Part shown: one piece after another, positions 17,558 through 27,700 of the stretch
How positions within the stretch are numbered: position 1 is the stretch's first letter
How the letters are laid out: every line of letters begins with the position of its first letter
Assembly (NCBI GenBank): GCA_903834785.1
Contig: CAILKP010000011.1
Coordinates: 1 to 45,125 of the forward strand
Direction: 5' to 3'
DNA from: an uncultured bacterium
GTDB taxonomy: Bacteria; Planctomycetota; Phycisphaerae; Phycisphaerales; UBA1924
Length of the DNA: 45,125 nucleotides
The notes under the pieces: generated by a model
What the model saw: only the letters and a program-made list of their open reading frames with translations
The model's database searches: none
What the model was told of the DNA's origin: nothing
Program-made: the position numbers and the translations under genes

Positions 17558-18025
17558 TTACTCCACAGGCCGAATGACCACGAGCCCGATGAGTTCCTGC
17601 TTCATGCCACTCGGCTCGGCGTTGTTCTGTGCCTCTGCAACTGGCTGGAGCTGAGCCAACACCACCCGGTCGGGCAGCTCGGTGGCAAAGAACCCGCCAG
17701 CCCGGAACGCGTCGCCATACCGGTCTTCAAACTCATCGAGGCCGAAGGTCACAGTCTGGCCGATGGCCAGACCATCGAACTTCCGGCTGAACCACCCGTT
17801 GATCCACAGCAATCCAGCAGGCAAGTTTGCCGCGGTGGTGTTGGTCATCGAGATCTTCGTCTCATCGCGAAGCACCTGAACGTCAATCACGCGAGACTGC
17901 CGCACCGGCGGGTACTGCGGGCCATCGCCGATGGCCTCTCGGGAGCTGGCGCAGCCACCAAGGGCTGTGGCAGCAATCGCTGCAGCGGCGGCAAGAAGCA
18001 TGCGGTTCGGGCTCAGTCGCATCAT
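17558..18025 (-). CDS. YcfL-like periplasmic lipoprotein
   Basis: The protein is about 155 residues. A type II signal peptide ends in the lipobox LGGC, so the mature protein is lipid-anchored. After the lipobox comes a beta-sandwich-like region: VIDVQVLRDETKISMTNTT, LLWINGWFSRKFDG and QTVTFGLDEFEDR. A domain with this look, a fibronectin-like fold with an xxWFDxxG pattern, occurs in YcfL/DUF1425 lipoproteins, here WFSRKFDG. In enterobacteria YcfL sits next to LpoB, but no peptidoglycan gene is adjacent here, and the function is unknown. ATG codons at 18025 and 18022 are both possible. The gene lies between the uracil-DNA glycosylase and thiL genes, all on the same strand. Confidence 0.75.
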   Translation of the reverse strand: MMRLSPNRMLLAAAAAIAATALGGCASSREAIGDGPQYPPVRQSRVIDVQVLRDETKISMTNTTAANLPAGLLWINGWFSRKFDGLAIGQTVTFGLDEFEDRYGDAFRAGGFFATELPDRVVLAQLQPVAEAQNNAEPSGMKQELIGLVVIRPVE

Positions 18026-18106
18026 GGACAACGGTATGGGGGGAGCAAGTGCCGAGTCGCGAGTCAAGCCACGGGAAAGGCCAAGTGCCGAGCGTCCGGG
18101 GAACCC

Positions 18107-18958
18107 TCACTTCGTGGCTTTGGCCCCCAGCCCCAGCTTGTCCATCACCTTCTTTAAGTCCGACCACACCTTGGCCCGCGTCTCATCGGTGTAGTTCCGC
18201 AGCACATACGCCGGGTGATAGGTCGGCATCACCGGCACCGTCACCGGTGACCCATCCGGGTTCGTCGCATTCGGGTGCTTGAACTCAGCCCAGATGCTCC
18301 GCATCGAGCCCATCGTGCGGCTGTCGGCATCCTCAATCGTCGTCGCCAGAATCAGCTTCGTCGCCGGCAGCCCCAGGGTCACAATCGCCTCCGGCCGGAT
18401 CGCCTCGATCTGGTCAAACAAGTACGGCTTGCACAGGTCCGCCTCTTCCGGCGTCGGTGTCGCGTTACCCGGCGGCCGCGTCTTGAGCACGTTGGCGATG
18501 TACACATCCGCCCGCGCCAGCCCCATCGCGTTGATCATCTTCTCCAGCAGCTGCCCTGCCCGGCCCACAAACGGGCGGCCCGAGAGATCCTCGTCCTCAC
18601 CGGGTGCCTCGCCGATGAACATCAGCCGCGCACACGGGTCACCTTCGCCGAACACGATATTCGTAAACGTGGTGTTGAAGTGCTGGTGCGGCGCATCGGC
18701 GATGTACCGCTCACGGATCGCATCCAGCTTCGCCTGCGATGCAGCCCGGCGTGAGTCGCCCGCCGCCGCACCGGCCGCCTTGCCCTTGGCCGGGCCGGAC
18801 GCCGCAGCAGCCGGAACTCCGGCCGCCACCGGTGCTGTGACAATCGGCGCCACCGCACCCCCGCGCCGATACCGCGGCACAAAGTCCACTCCAAGCAGCT
18901 TGGAGGTCTCCGCATGCTGGGCCACGATTCGCGCGAGGTTGGCTTGGGGCTGTGCCAT
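18107..18958 (-). CDS. Uracil-DNA glycosylase, family 4/5-like, lacking most Fe-S cysteines
   Basis: The enzyme removes uracil from DNA as the first step of base excision repair. Family motifs are clear: VFGEG, GEAPGEDEDLSGRPFVGRAGQLL (active-site loop, residues 131-153 in the longest form; only parts need be compared), YIANVLKTRPPGN, EADLCKPYL and PTYHPAYVLRN. Classic family 4 enzymes bind a [4Fe-4S] cluster through four Cys. Here the N-terminal CxxC pair is absent (the matching stretch has RYIADAPHQHFN), the third ligand in KCRPP is Thr175, and only the fourth (Cys191) remains. The N-terminal 100 residues are Ala/Gly/Pro-rich, a likely flexible extension. ATG at 18958 gives 283 residues; ATG at 19003 adds 15. 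It starts close to the end of the transglutaminase-like gene (stop at 19007) on the same strand. Confidence 0.85.
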   Translation of the reverse strand: MAQPQANLARIVAQHAETSKLLGVDFVPRYRRGGAVAPIVTAPVAAGVPAAAASGPAKGKAAGAAAGDSRRAASQAKLDAIRERYIADAPHQHFNTTFTNIVFGEGDPCARLMFIGEAPGEDEDLSGRPFVGRAGQLLEKMINAMGLARADVYIANVLKTRPPGNATPTPEEADLCKPYLFDQIEAIRPEAIVTLGLPATKLILATTIEDADSRTMGSMRSIWAEFKHPNATNPDGSPVTVPVMPTYHPAYVLRNYTDETRAKVWSDLKKVMDKLGLGAKATK

Positions 18959-19006
18959 CGCCCAAAGCGTAGAGCGGTGGCTGAACGCCCGACGAAATGC
19001 CACCGG

Positions 19007-20569
19007 TCAGTTCGCCGGCTTGACAACCAGCCGCCCGATCAGCGGGGCCATCGTCACCAGATAGTTCTGCGTGTCACCATCGGCCAGGGCTGAAACGCCC
19101 AGCGTGATGTGCGTGGCATCAAACGCGTGCTTGGCATCCAGGGCCGCATCAAAGTCCACCCACTTGGCGCCATCGGGCGTGCTGATCAGCGCCTGCGCCC
19201 ACATGTGGTAGCCGAACACGTTCTTCTGCTCGGCAAACCCGTCAACATACACCATGCCCGAGACCACGCGCGAGCGGAGGTTCGCCCCGCGCATCAGTGC
19301 CGCCAGCAGCACGGCGTGCTCGGTGCAGTCGCCAGTCAGCGTCCGCGCTGTTTCAGAAGCCGATGCAAAGCCGACCGACATGTCCTTGGTGGCAATGGTC
19401 TGGTGTACAAACGCGCGAAGCGCCTCGGCCCGTGCCGCCTCATCGGGGATCTCACGCTTGAGTGCTTTCTTCAGCAGTGCCTCCACCGCCGGGTCGCGCC
19501 AGTTCAGCATGCCGCTGGCCGCCAGATGATCGATCTTCTCATCCTCCGGCGTGGCGAAGCTCCCGCCGCGGGCCAGATCCAGCGTCACCCGCCCAGCCCC
19601 GGGCGCAACGCGGGCAAACTTCTGGAATCCCACGCTCGGCAGTTCGGGCAACTCTCCGTCCGTCACCGTCAGCACGTACGAGGCCTTCTGCAGCGTCCGT
19701 GCATTGTCAATCGGCTTGTCGAGCTTCACGATCGTCGAGACCAGCAGCTCCGGCACGTCCTTGTCGGCCATCGCCAGATCGCGATCGCTCAGCAGCTGCT
19801 CCATCTTGATCCCGCCCAGGTTCACGATCGTCTTGAGCAGCTCGCCATCGTCTGAGAGGTACTCCTCGGTCTTGATGCCCGGGTACTTGTCAATCGTGCT
19901 GCTGGCCCGCGTCGCCGGCACCGTCTTGCCCAGCAGTTCCAGTTTCTGGCTCGCCCCGATCTCCCGCGTCAGCGTCACAATGTTCGGCCCGTCCGACGGG
20001 TCAATGGTCCGCACCGTGATCTTCTTGTTGCCCTTGGCCTGCTCGGCGGCAAGGAATCGCTCCGCCGCCGCGGGGGCCAGGAAGGCCTCCTTGGGGTTCG
20101 GCCGCCGCGTCACCGTCGTGTTGTCGCCCTGCTTGGTGGAGATGGTCATCTCCGTCGCACCGAACTCCACCGTCTCGGTCGTCGGCAGCGTGCCCAGCTT
20201 GCGGATGCTCGTCATCGACACCGGCTTGCCATCGGCCGTCTCAACAAACGTCGTGTCGATGCCCAGCTCGATCTTCAACTCGCCCCGACGCATCGCAATC
20301 ACCAGGTTGCTCCGCGTCGTGATCTTCTCGCCCTCACGCTTGAGCGTGCTGTGCATGTACCCCGACTTCTTGCCCATGATCATCAGGGCGTACCACCGCT
20401 CCCTTTCCCGCTCCGCGGCAGCGTCCGCCGCCGCCACCTTCGCCTCGGCCTTCGCCGGTGCCGGTGCTGGTGTTGGCGCCGCCGCCGCGGGCTTCGCCCA
20501 TGCCTGCCCGGCCAGCAGGTACATCGGAACGGTCAGGGCAACGGTGGCAAGCAGCCGGCGAGTGGACAC
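19007..20569 (-). CDS. Secreted transglutaminase-like (cysteine protease fold) protein
   Basis: The 520-residue protein has an N-terminal signal peptide (MSTRRLLATVALTVPMYLLA, cleavage after AWA) and then an Ala/Pro/Lys-rich linker. The middle part (about 55-330) is beta-rich with no clear family. The C-terminal domain is transglutaminase-like, with the triad Cys415 in GDCTEHAVL, His455 in YHMWAQAL and Asp472 in WVDFDAA. Bacterial members mostly act as peptidases or peptidoglycan- or peptide-processing enzymes rather than true cross-linkers. The export signal places it in the periplasm or outside. It lies divergently upstream of the polysaccharide operon, separated by about 600 bases, so a joint role in the cell surface is possible but not shown. 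The start codon is GTG. Confidence 0.85.
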   Translation of the reverse strand: MSTRRLLATVALTVPMYLLAGQAWAKPAAAAPTPAPAPAKAEAKVAAADAAAERERERWYALMIMGKKSGYMHSTLKREGEKITTRSNLVIAMRRGELKIELGIDTTFVETADGKPVSMTSIRKLGTLPTTETVEFGATEMTISTKQGDNTTVTRRPNPKEAFLAPAAAERFLAAEQAKGNKKITVRTIDPSDGPNIVTLTREIGASQKLELLGKTVPATRASSTIDKYPGIKTEEYLSDDGELLKTIVNLGGIKMEQLLSDRDLAMADKDVPELLVSTIVKLDKPIDNARTLQKASYVLTVTDGELPELPSVGFQKFARVAPGAGRVTLDLARGGSFATPEDEKIDHLAASGMLNWRDPAVEALLKKALKREIPDEAARAEALRAFVHQTIATKDMSVGFASASETARTLTGDCTEHAVLLAALMRGANLRSRVVSGMVYVDGFAEQKNVFGYHMWAQALISTPDGAKWVDFDAALDAKHAFDATHITLGVSALADGDTQNYLVTMAPLIGRLVVKPAN

Positions 20570-21168
20570 GGGTGGGCTCCGGAGTCAGCGGGATTCGGTA
20601 AGTTCAAAGTTGGGACAGGCGGTCGAACAGCAGGGGGGAATAAGTCCAGAAGTGGGGGCGGCAAGAACGTGTGAAGGCCGCGATGCCCCCGGGGGCGGTC
20701 ATTTCGGGCGTTCGGCAACCCCGGCTGGAATGAACAGCAACACCGCCTTGTTGGGCACCAGCCCCGCCGGATTGTCGCGCCTCCCCGGCCGCCCGCCCCC
20801 AAAGAGATACGTGGCGGGAACGCACCGCTCGCGCATCCCGGTGGCCAGCGGCCCCGTGCCGGCGACCGGCTGCAAGAGAAGGCGGAGTGTGTGAATATGC
20901 TGATGTTTTGCATTAATCGGACTTTGTTCGGTGCCGGTCGTCGCGTGCTCAAGTAGGAGTAAATACCTAGATATCGTCGAAGTGATAAGTTGGGCGGTCT
21001 GGTAAATCTCAGAGCCCGCACCAAAATGCCGATGCTGGGATTCCAGCCGAATGTTGATCGTCTGGTCGGCCGTTGGTTGGTCCCGGTCATGGTTGAGCGG
21101 CTGCTAACCTAGCCGTCCGGCGGATGAACCCGCGGTGTTTGAACGAGATTCGGCTGAAGGAGATTCGC
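20570..21168. other. Divergent intergenic region before the polysaccharide operon
   Basis: This region should contain the promoters of both the transglutaminase-like gene (minus) and the export operon (plus). The part from 20880 to 21010 is distinctly AT-richer and is the most likely promoter area, but I find no convincing hexamer pair. On the minus strand at 20699-20836 there is a 45-codon frame (MRERCVPATYLF to AGVAERPK) with G/C-ending codons. It may be a small protein or remnant, and I cannot support it further. Confidence 0.4.
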
Positions 21169-22728
21169 GTGCAGAAGGATCGGAAGTCAAAGAACGTTAT
21201 GGGGCGGAACACAAAGCGCATCGCCGCACTGGCGCTGTCCGCCGGTGGTGCCCTCCTCTGGGGCTGCGAGGCGGACTCGTTCATTGATCCTTCTGTCGTC
21301 GGCCGCTGGGAGCAGACGCCGACCATCGTCCCCGTTCTCGACCGCCTGGCCAGCGTCGAAGGCCCCGTCGCCGAAGGCGTCGAATCCAGCCAGATCCGCG
21401 CTGAAGACCTCATCCCCGAGATCGAGGCCTATCGCATCGGTGCCGGCGACACGGTCATTATCACCGTCAACGACCTGTTCACCGAAGGCAAGCCGGAGAA
21501 CTTCGAGCGCGAAGTCGACTCCCGCGGCATGATCGACCTGCCCCTGGCCAAGATCACCCTCAACCTCGACGGCCAGACTCCCGAGCAGGCCACCGCCCGC
21601 ATCAGCCAGGCCCTCAAGGACGCCCAGGTCCTGACCAACGCCGTGGTTTCTGTGCAGGTTGTTCAGCGTCGCCGCGCCACCTTCCACATGGTCGGCGGCG
21701 TGGGAACCCCCGGTCTTTATCAGATTCCCAAGCCCGATTACCGCCTCCTGCAGGCCCTCTCCATGGCCGGCCGCTTCAGCGAGCAGGCCCAGAGCGTCTA
21801 CGTCATCCGCCAGATCCCGCTCTCCGATGCCGTCACCGGCCGCGGCCGCGGCGAGAGCGCGATCCCCGCTCCGCTCGACTCCAAGGACGCCCCCGCCCCC
21901 GCACCCGCCGGTGGTGGCGGCAAGATGGTCGACCTCATCGATGAACTGACCAAGCCCGCCGGTTCGCCCGCTCCGGCAGCCGCCCCGGCTCCCGCACCGG
22001 CCCCGGCTCCGGCTCCGGCTCAGCCCAAGATCGACCTCATCGATGAAAAGCCCGCCAAGCCGGCCAACCCCGCCAAGCCCGGTGGCCAGGCCACGATGGT
22101 CGGCGGCAGCGACACCCTCGCGTCGACCGGTTGGAAGTTCGAAAACGGCCAGTGGATCGCCGGTCGCGTCAGCCCCTCGGCCATGCAGGCCGCAGGTGAT
22201 TCCAGCGTCGGCGCCGGCTCCGACCTGGTCACCCAGCGCGTCATCGAGGTCCCCCTGGCCCCGCTCCTGGCCGGCTCGGCCCGCTTCAACATCGTCATCC
22301 GCCCCGGCGACATCATCCGCGTGCCGGCCCCCAACGAGGGCCTCGTCTACGTCGGTGGCCAGGTGCTCCGTCCCGGTGTGTTCCAGCTGCCCACGGTCGG
22401 CAAGCTCACGCTCCACCGTGCAATCACCTCCGCCGGCGGTCTGGCCTCCGCGGCCATCCCCGAGCGCGTCGAGATCATCCGCATGCTCGGCCCCGACCGT
22501 CAGGCCATGGTCCGCGTCAACCTCCGCGCCATCGCCGAGGGCACCCAGCCGGACATCGTCCTCAAGGCCGATGACATGGTCAACGTCGGTTCGAACTTCT
22601 GGGCCGTGCCCCTGGCCATCATCCGCAACGGCTTCCGCATGAGCTACGGCTTCGGCTTCATCCTCGACCGCAACTTCGGCTTCGATGTCTTTGGTCCGCA
22701 GAACCAGGGTGGCTCGGGCGGCTTCTAA
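21169..22728 (+). CDS. Wza-like polysaccharide export lipoprotein with SLBB domains
   Basis: The outer-membrane-associated export protein has about 519 residues. The N-terminus is a lipoprotein signal ending in LLWGC. Next is a polysaccharide export domain (YRIGAGDTVIITVNDLF, VDSRGMIDLPL), a first SLBB domain (MVGGVGTPGLYQIPK, LLQALSMAGRF), a long Ala/Pro linker, and a second SLBB domain (VYVGGQVLRPGVFQLP, ITSAGGL). Proteins of this family form the channel through which capsule or exopolysaccharide crosses the envelope, working with the Wzc-like protein encoded downstream. The start is GTG at 21169, decided by AAGGAG seven bases upstream; an ATG at 21199 is second choice. The linker contains KMVDLIDE and KIDLIDE on either side of an AP-repeat, an unusual insertion between the SLBB domains. 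Confidence 0.9.
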   Translation: MQKDRKSKNVMGRNTKRIAALALSAGGALLWGCEADSFIDPSVVGRWEQTPTIVPVLDRLASVEGPVAEGVESSQIRAEDLIPEIEAYRIGAGDTVIITVNDLFTEGKPENFEREVDSRGMIDLPLAKITLNLDGQTPEQATARISQALKDAQVLTNAVVSVQVVQRRRATFHMVGGVGTPGLYQIPKPDYRLLQALSMAGRFSEQAQSVYVIRQIPLSDAVTGRGRGESAIPAPLDSKDAPAPAPAGGGGKMVDLIDELTKPAGSPAPAAAPAPAPAPAPAPAQPKIDLIDEKPAKPANPAKPGGQATMVGGSDTLASTGWKFENGQWIAGRVSPSAMQAAGDSSVGAGSDLVTQRVIEVPLAPLLAGSARFNIVIRPGDIIRVPAPNEGLVYVGGQVLRPGVFQLPTVGKLTLHRAITSAGGLASAAIPERVEIIRMLGPDRQAMVRVNLRAIAEGTQPDIVLKADDMVNVGSNFWAVPLAIIRNGFRMSYGFGFILDRNFGFDVFGPQNQGGSGGF

Positions 22729-22902
22729 GGCCGTCGGCACTTCCAGGTCCGGTGTCCAAACCGCCGACGCCGGACGGTCGTAGTGAGGTATCCCCGCTCC
22801 GAGGCCGTTGTGCGGCCCCACACGCGTCCCGGATCCCGGAACGCATATGAAAACACCCGCCGCCCCCGAACCACGCGGCCCGAGTCTCCGATTGAGTGAT
22901 GC
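22729..22902. other. Gap between export gene and exosortase, with a possible leader peptide
   Basis: A 21-codon frame (22847-22912, MKTPAAPEPRGPSLRLSDACQ) runs into the exosortase start so that its stop overlaps the new gene by a few bases. It might couple translation. Support is weak: no clear ribosome binding site is visible. Confidence 0.25.
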
Positions 22903-24726
22903 ATGCCAGTGATGACGACGACAGGTTGGACAAAGGCCGGTGTGCTGGGCGTGAGCCTCTGCGTGCTGTTCTTTTACTTCCTGCAGAATCAGCACGCCTT
23001 CTCCATGGGCTCTGGTGACTGGTCCCACTCCTACTTCATCCCCATCATCTCCGGCTATCTCCTCTGGCAGCGCCGCGCCGAACTCGCCGCCGCCAAGTAC
23101 GAGCCCTTCTGGCCCGGCATCCTCCCCCTGCTCGTCGGCATCCCCGCCTACGCCCTGTTTCAGATCTCCGGTCTCTCCAACCACATGGCCCAGGGCTGGG
23201 CCCTGCTGCTGTGCATCTTCGGCATCGTGCTGCTCACCTGCGGCCCCCGCGTCACCAAGTTCGCCTTCCTGCCCATCGCCTTCCTCATCTTCGGCATCAC
23301 CATCAGCGAACGGGTGATGATCATCATCACCTTCCAGCTCCAGCTCATCGCCAGCAAGGGCGCCTGGGCCCTGCTCAACATCATCGGCGTCAGCACCGAG
23401 GTCTTCGGCAACGCCCTGAAGGTCACCGACTCTCAGGGCGGCATCCACGACCTCAACGTGGCCGAGGCCTGCAGCGGCATGCGCATGGTCATCGCCTTCG
23501 CGGCCCTGGGAACCGCCGTGGCCCTCGCCGCGGCCAAGCTCTGGTGGCAGCGCATCGCCCTGATCCTCCTGGCCCTGCCCGTGGCCATTCTCATGAACGT
23601 CCTCCGCGTCGGCGTCCTGGGTGTCGCCACGCTCTACGACCAGAACCTCGTCGGCGGCCAGGCCCACATGCTCATCGGCACGCTCCTGCTGCTGCCCGCC
23701 TTCGGCCTCTACATGGGCATCGTCTGGTGCCTCAACCGCGCCGTCAGCATCGAGGACGACTCGCCCACCGCCAAGGCAACCAAAGCCACCAAGGCCGCCG
23801 GCAAGAGCGCCGCCGGCCGTGCCGTCGCCGCAGCGCGGGCCGCCGGTCTGTCCTGGGCCGCCCTGCGTCAGCCCGCCTTCATCGCCGGCGTCGCCATCAT
23901 GCTCGTCTCGGCGGCCACGCTCAACGTCGCCGTCGCCGCCATGGGCGTCCACCTCCGCAAGCAGCGCATCGATCCGCCGGACAACCGACGCGTCTCGGCC
24001 ATCGCCACCGAAACCGCCAGCTACCAGCGCGTCGGCCAGGACATCGTCATGAGCTCCGAGGTCGTCGAAGAGCTCGGAACAACCAACTACCTCACCCGCA
24101 GCTACGCCCTCAAGAACGCCGCCAAGGACCAGCCCAATCCGCGGATGGAGCTGCACCTGGCGTACTACACCGGAATGATCGACACCGTCCCGCACGTCCC
24201 CGAACGCTGCATGACCGGTGCCGGTTGGCAGGTCGTCGGCCTCTCCCGCCGCGTCCCGCTCAAGCTCGATACCTCCTCCTGGCAGCTCGACCAGACTGTC
24301 CCCGAGAAGCTCCGCGGCAAGGTCCTCACCGCGCCGTTCGATCCCGCCTTCTCCAAAGACACCAAGGCCGAGCGCATCCGCCTGCCCTTCGAGCCCGACG
24401 CCATCGAGATGCAGTCCTCGGAGTTCACCGGCCCCCGTGGCATGCGGCAGGTCGCCGGCTACTTCTTCATCGCCAACGGCGGCCACACCGCTCTGGCCGA
24501 GGGCGTCCGGGCCAAGGCATTCAACCTGACCGACGACTATGCGTTCTACCTGAAAGTGCAGATCACCAGCCAGCAGGTCGCCTCCCCAGAGCAGCTCGCC
24601 GAGCACGCCTCCAGGCTGCTCGGGGAACTCCTCCCGGAAATCATGCGCTGCGTGCCGGACTGGATTGAAGTTCAGCAGGGGCGTTACCCGCCCGATAACC
24701 CCCGTGGGGCGAAGTCGGCGAAGTAA
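22903..24726 (+). CDS. Exosortase fused to an EpsI-like domain
   Basis: The 607-residue protein has two parts. Residues 10-275 are an integral-membrane exosortase with about eight hydrophobic helices and the conserved triad: Cys190 in AEACSGMRM, Arg235 in NVLRVGV, and His255 in GGQAHMLIGT. Exosortases cut and reanchor exported proteins that carry a PEP-CTERM-type tail, on the outer face of the inner membrane. After an Ala/Lys linker and a further membrane helix (about 325-350) comes an EpsI/DUF3485 domain with PHVPERCMTGAGW. EpsI domains occur with XrtA-type systems in exopolysaccharide loci, sometimes fused as here. The neighbours (Wza-, Wzc-, WecA-like) confirm that setting. No target protein with a PEP-CTERM motif is seen in this window. 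The exact exosortase subtype cannot be told by eye. Confidence 0.92.
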   Translation: MPVMTTTGWTKAGVLGVSLCVLFFYFLQNQHAFSMGSGDWSHSYFIPIISGYLLWQRRAELAAAKYEPFWPGILPLLVGIPAYALFQISGLSNHMAQGWALLLCIFGIVLLTCGPRVTKFAFLPIAFLIFGITISERVMIIITFQLQLIASKGAWALLNIIGVSTEVFGNALKVTDSQGGIHDLNVAEACSGMRMVIAFAALGTAVALAAAKLWWQRIALILLALPVAILMNVLRVGVLGVATLYDQNLVGGQAHMLIGTLLLLPAFGLYMGIVWCLNRAVSIEDDSPTAKATKATKAAGKSAAGRAVAAARAAGLSWAALRQPAFIAGVAIMLVSAATLNVAVAAMGVHLRKQRIDPPDNRRVSAIATETASYQRVGQDIVMSSEVVEELGTTNYLTRSYALKNAAKDQPNPRMELHLAYYTGMIDTVPHVPERCMTGAGWQVVGLSRRVPLKLDTSSWQLDQTVPEKLRGKVLTAPFDPAFSKDTKAERIRLPFEPDAIEMQSSEFTGPRGMRQVAGYFFIANGGHTALAEGVRAKAFNLTDDYAFYLKVQITSQQVASPEQLAEHASRLLGELLPEIMRCVPDWIEVQQGRYPPDNPRGAKSAK

Positions 24727-24789
24727 CGAAAGTGTAAACGGAACTTGCGGCGGCCCCGACACCGGCCACCGATGGAGCTTGCGGACGAT

Positions 24790-27700
24790 ATGGCAACGAA
24801 AGTCAACACCAAGTTTGTGATCGTGATGGCCGCGGTCGCCGCGGCAGGCCTCATCGGTCTCGCCGTTGTCGGCAACATGGTGCTCAACAAGCCGCCGCAG
24901 GCGCACATCGATGCCGCCAATGTGCTCATCGAGAAGGGCAAGGCCACGCGCGCAACGCGAAGGGAAATCACGCCCGGCATGGACCAGGCCCAGCTCGAGG
25001 CGCTCAAGCTCGCCAATCAGGACATCGAACTCGCCGCCAACAAGGACCTCGAAGCCGCCGTCAAGGAACTGGGCAAGGCCGTCAGCAAGGACCAAAACAA
25101 CCTCTCCTACCTCAACCAGTGGGTCGCGGCCATGGAGCTCACCCGTCCGCCGACGCGGCAGCTCTACTTCGAACGCTACGACACCCAGTACGTTCGCGGT
25201 CTGCAGCGCATCGCCGACACCCAGCCCCCCGCCGCAGCGACCCCGGCAGAAGCATCGGCCCTGATCGATACCCGCATCGCCGCCTATTGCCGCCTGCTCG
25301 AGCCGGGGCTCTACTCCGCTCGGCTCTCACCTGGCCAGGGCGCCTGGAACGGCCTGATCTCGGCCGTCGACATCGCCCTCAAACGCTTCGCCGAGCGCGA
25401 CGAGAAGAAAGAGTACTACCCCAAGTACAGCATTCTGGCCCGCTACCGCGGCATCGCCCGCGTCGGCCTGCTGAAGGTCAACTTCGAGGTCAACGACACC
25501 GACCGTGAGCTCGCACGCAAGGACTTGGAGGCGGCCCTCGCCGCCGACTCCGGCGATACCGCCGCCATGACAGCCATGCTGGAGTGGACCGCCTTCGCCG
25601 CCCAGCGAGCCCGTGCCCAGGCCGGCCGCGATGTGGAAGCTCAGAAGATGGTCGATGATGTCCGCGCTCGCGCGACCGCGTTCATCGATGCCAACAAGCC
25701 CGCCGCCGCAGTCGAGCACGCGATGAACCTCCTGGATTTCCAGGAACAGCTCCGGCAGGTCGAACGCCGTGAGGCTGCCGAGAACGACCGCGAAGCCAGA
25801 AAGATGCTCGTCGCCGAGTTCAAGGGCCGCGCCGATCAGACGCTCGCATCCTTCGAGGCCACCAAGGTCGACAGAATCGATCCGCTCGTCCTGGCTGAGG
25901 CCGTCAACTTCGCGCTCAACATCGAGGTCCCCGATGCCCTCACCCGTGGCCTCCGCGTCATGGAGGACACCGCCAAGGCTCGCTCCGATGACCCGTTCCT
26001 GCTCTTCCAGATGGGCAAGCTCGCCGCCCAGGCCAAGGAGTTTGACAAGGCCGTCGAGATCTTCGGGACCGTCCGGTCCATGAAGGACCGCACGCTGAGC
26101 TTCCAGGGCAAGATCCTCTTTATCCTCCGCGACATGTCGCTGGTCTCTCAAGCCCGCGCCGTGCTCTCCAAGCTCGAGTTCGCCAAGGTCGACGAAGACA
26201 TGACCGGTGTGCTCGACAAGGCCAAGGCGTACGCCGACGAAATCGATCGGCTGGGCAAGGGCGATGCGGAGATGGCCAAGTCACACAAGCTGATCATGGG
26301 CCGCATTATGTTGCAGGAGGCAAACTCCATCCGTCGCGAACTCGCCGGCTGGCGCGAGAAGGCCGTTCAGGCCAAGGCCGCCGGGCAGGACGAACCGCCG
26401 GCGCCCGCTGGCACAGATCTTCAGGCACGCGAGCGGCTCGATGAAGCGCGCAAGCTGCTCTCGACATACAGCGACCAGGTCAACCGTCAGGACCCCGAAG
26501 CGCTCGGTCTTCTCATGGCCGTGCACGCTGAACTCCAGAACTACGGCGCGATGATCGCCCAGATCGAGCAGCTCCAGGTGCTCGGTCGCGACAACTTCGG
26601 AACCGACAAGGCCCTCGCCAGCGCACACGTCAAGCTCGGCGACCTGCCCCGTGCGGCCCAGGCTCTTCGCCGCGCCGCCTTCCGGGCACCCTCCGACCAG
26701 CTCAAGAAGGAGACCGAGGCGGAGCTCGGCGACATCGAGCAGGCCCTCGCGCCCACGTCGGCCGATGCCAAGGCGCTCGACGCGATCAGAAAGCTCATCA
26801 CCGCGCCGATCCCTGACGAGGAGAAGATCGTCAAGGCCATCGATGCCCTCGCCGCTGGTAAAGTCCCCGAGAGCGTGAACTCCCGGATCCAGATCGGTTC
26901 GCTTCTGGCTCGGTTCAGCACGGCCGAGGCGCTCCGCCAGTACATCTCAAAGATGCAGAACGCCCTGGGCCTCAGCGACCAGGAGCAGTCGATGGTCCGG
27001 CTCAAGGCGATGCTCGAGCCGGCACGCAGCGTCGAGGAAGTCATCCGCTCCATCGACGAGCAGACCGGCCTCACCGCCGCCGAGCGGCTGGTGGCCAAGT
27101 ACACCGTCTACGACCGCGCCAGCCGACTGGCCGAGACACCCGCCCTCAGCGAGGAACGCCGAAAGCTTACCGAAGAGCAGTTCGCCGCACTCGAAAAGCT
27201 CGACGACAAACACCCCTTGGTGGTTTCCGTTCGTTTCGAGAAGGCCATCAGTGAAGGCAAGTTTGACCAGGCTGCCGTCTTCGCCACCGCTGCCGGCGCC
27301 CAGAACCTTGATCGTGCCAAGGGCAAGCTCTTCGACGCTCAGCTCTCAATGGCCAGAAGTCAGAAGGCCGCAGCGGATGGAAAAGCGGATGAAGCCAAAC
27401 GCTTCCTGGCCGATGCCGAGAAGCAGGCCGCCGAGGCCGCCGACAGCGACAAGGATTCCGCCTTCCCCTGGCGTGTGCTGGGCATGATCCGCCAGCAGTC
27501 CGGCAACCTCGCCGAGGCGATCGTGGCGGTCAACCGTGCCTACGCCATCCGTCCCAACGACGTGATGAACGTCCGCCTGCTGGCCCAGCTCTACCAGTCC
27601 AACCGTCAGTACGCTGAGGCCCTCCGCGTGCTCCGCGAGAGCCGCTCGCGCTTCGCCGGCGACCCGGAGTTCATCAACTACGTTCTGGCCATGGAGACCG

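Noticed and set aside
21187..25095. A 1302-residue open frame on the minus strand
   Set aside because: It is opposite to two well-supported genes (export protein and exosortase). Its Gly/Asp/Glu/Leu-rich composition is what reverse reading of GC-rich codons gives.
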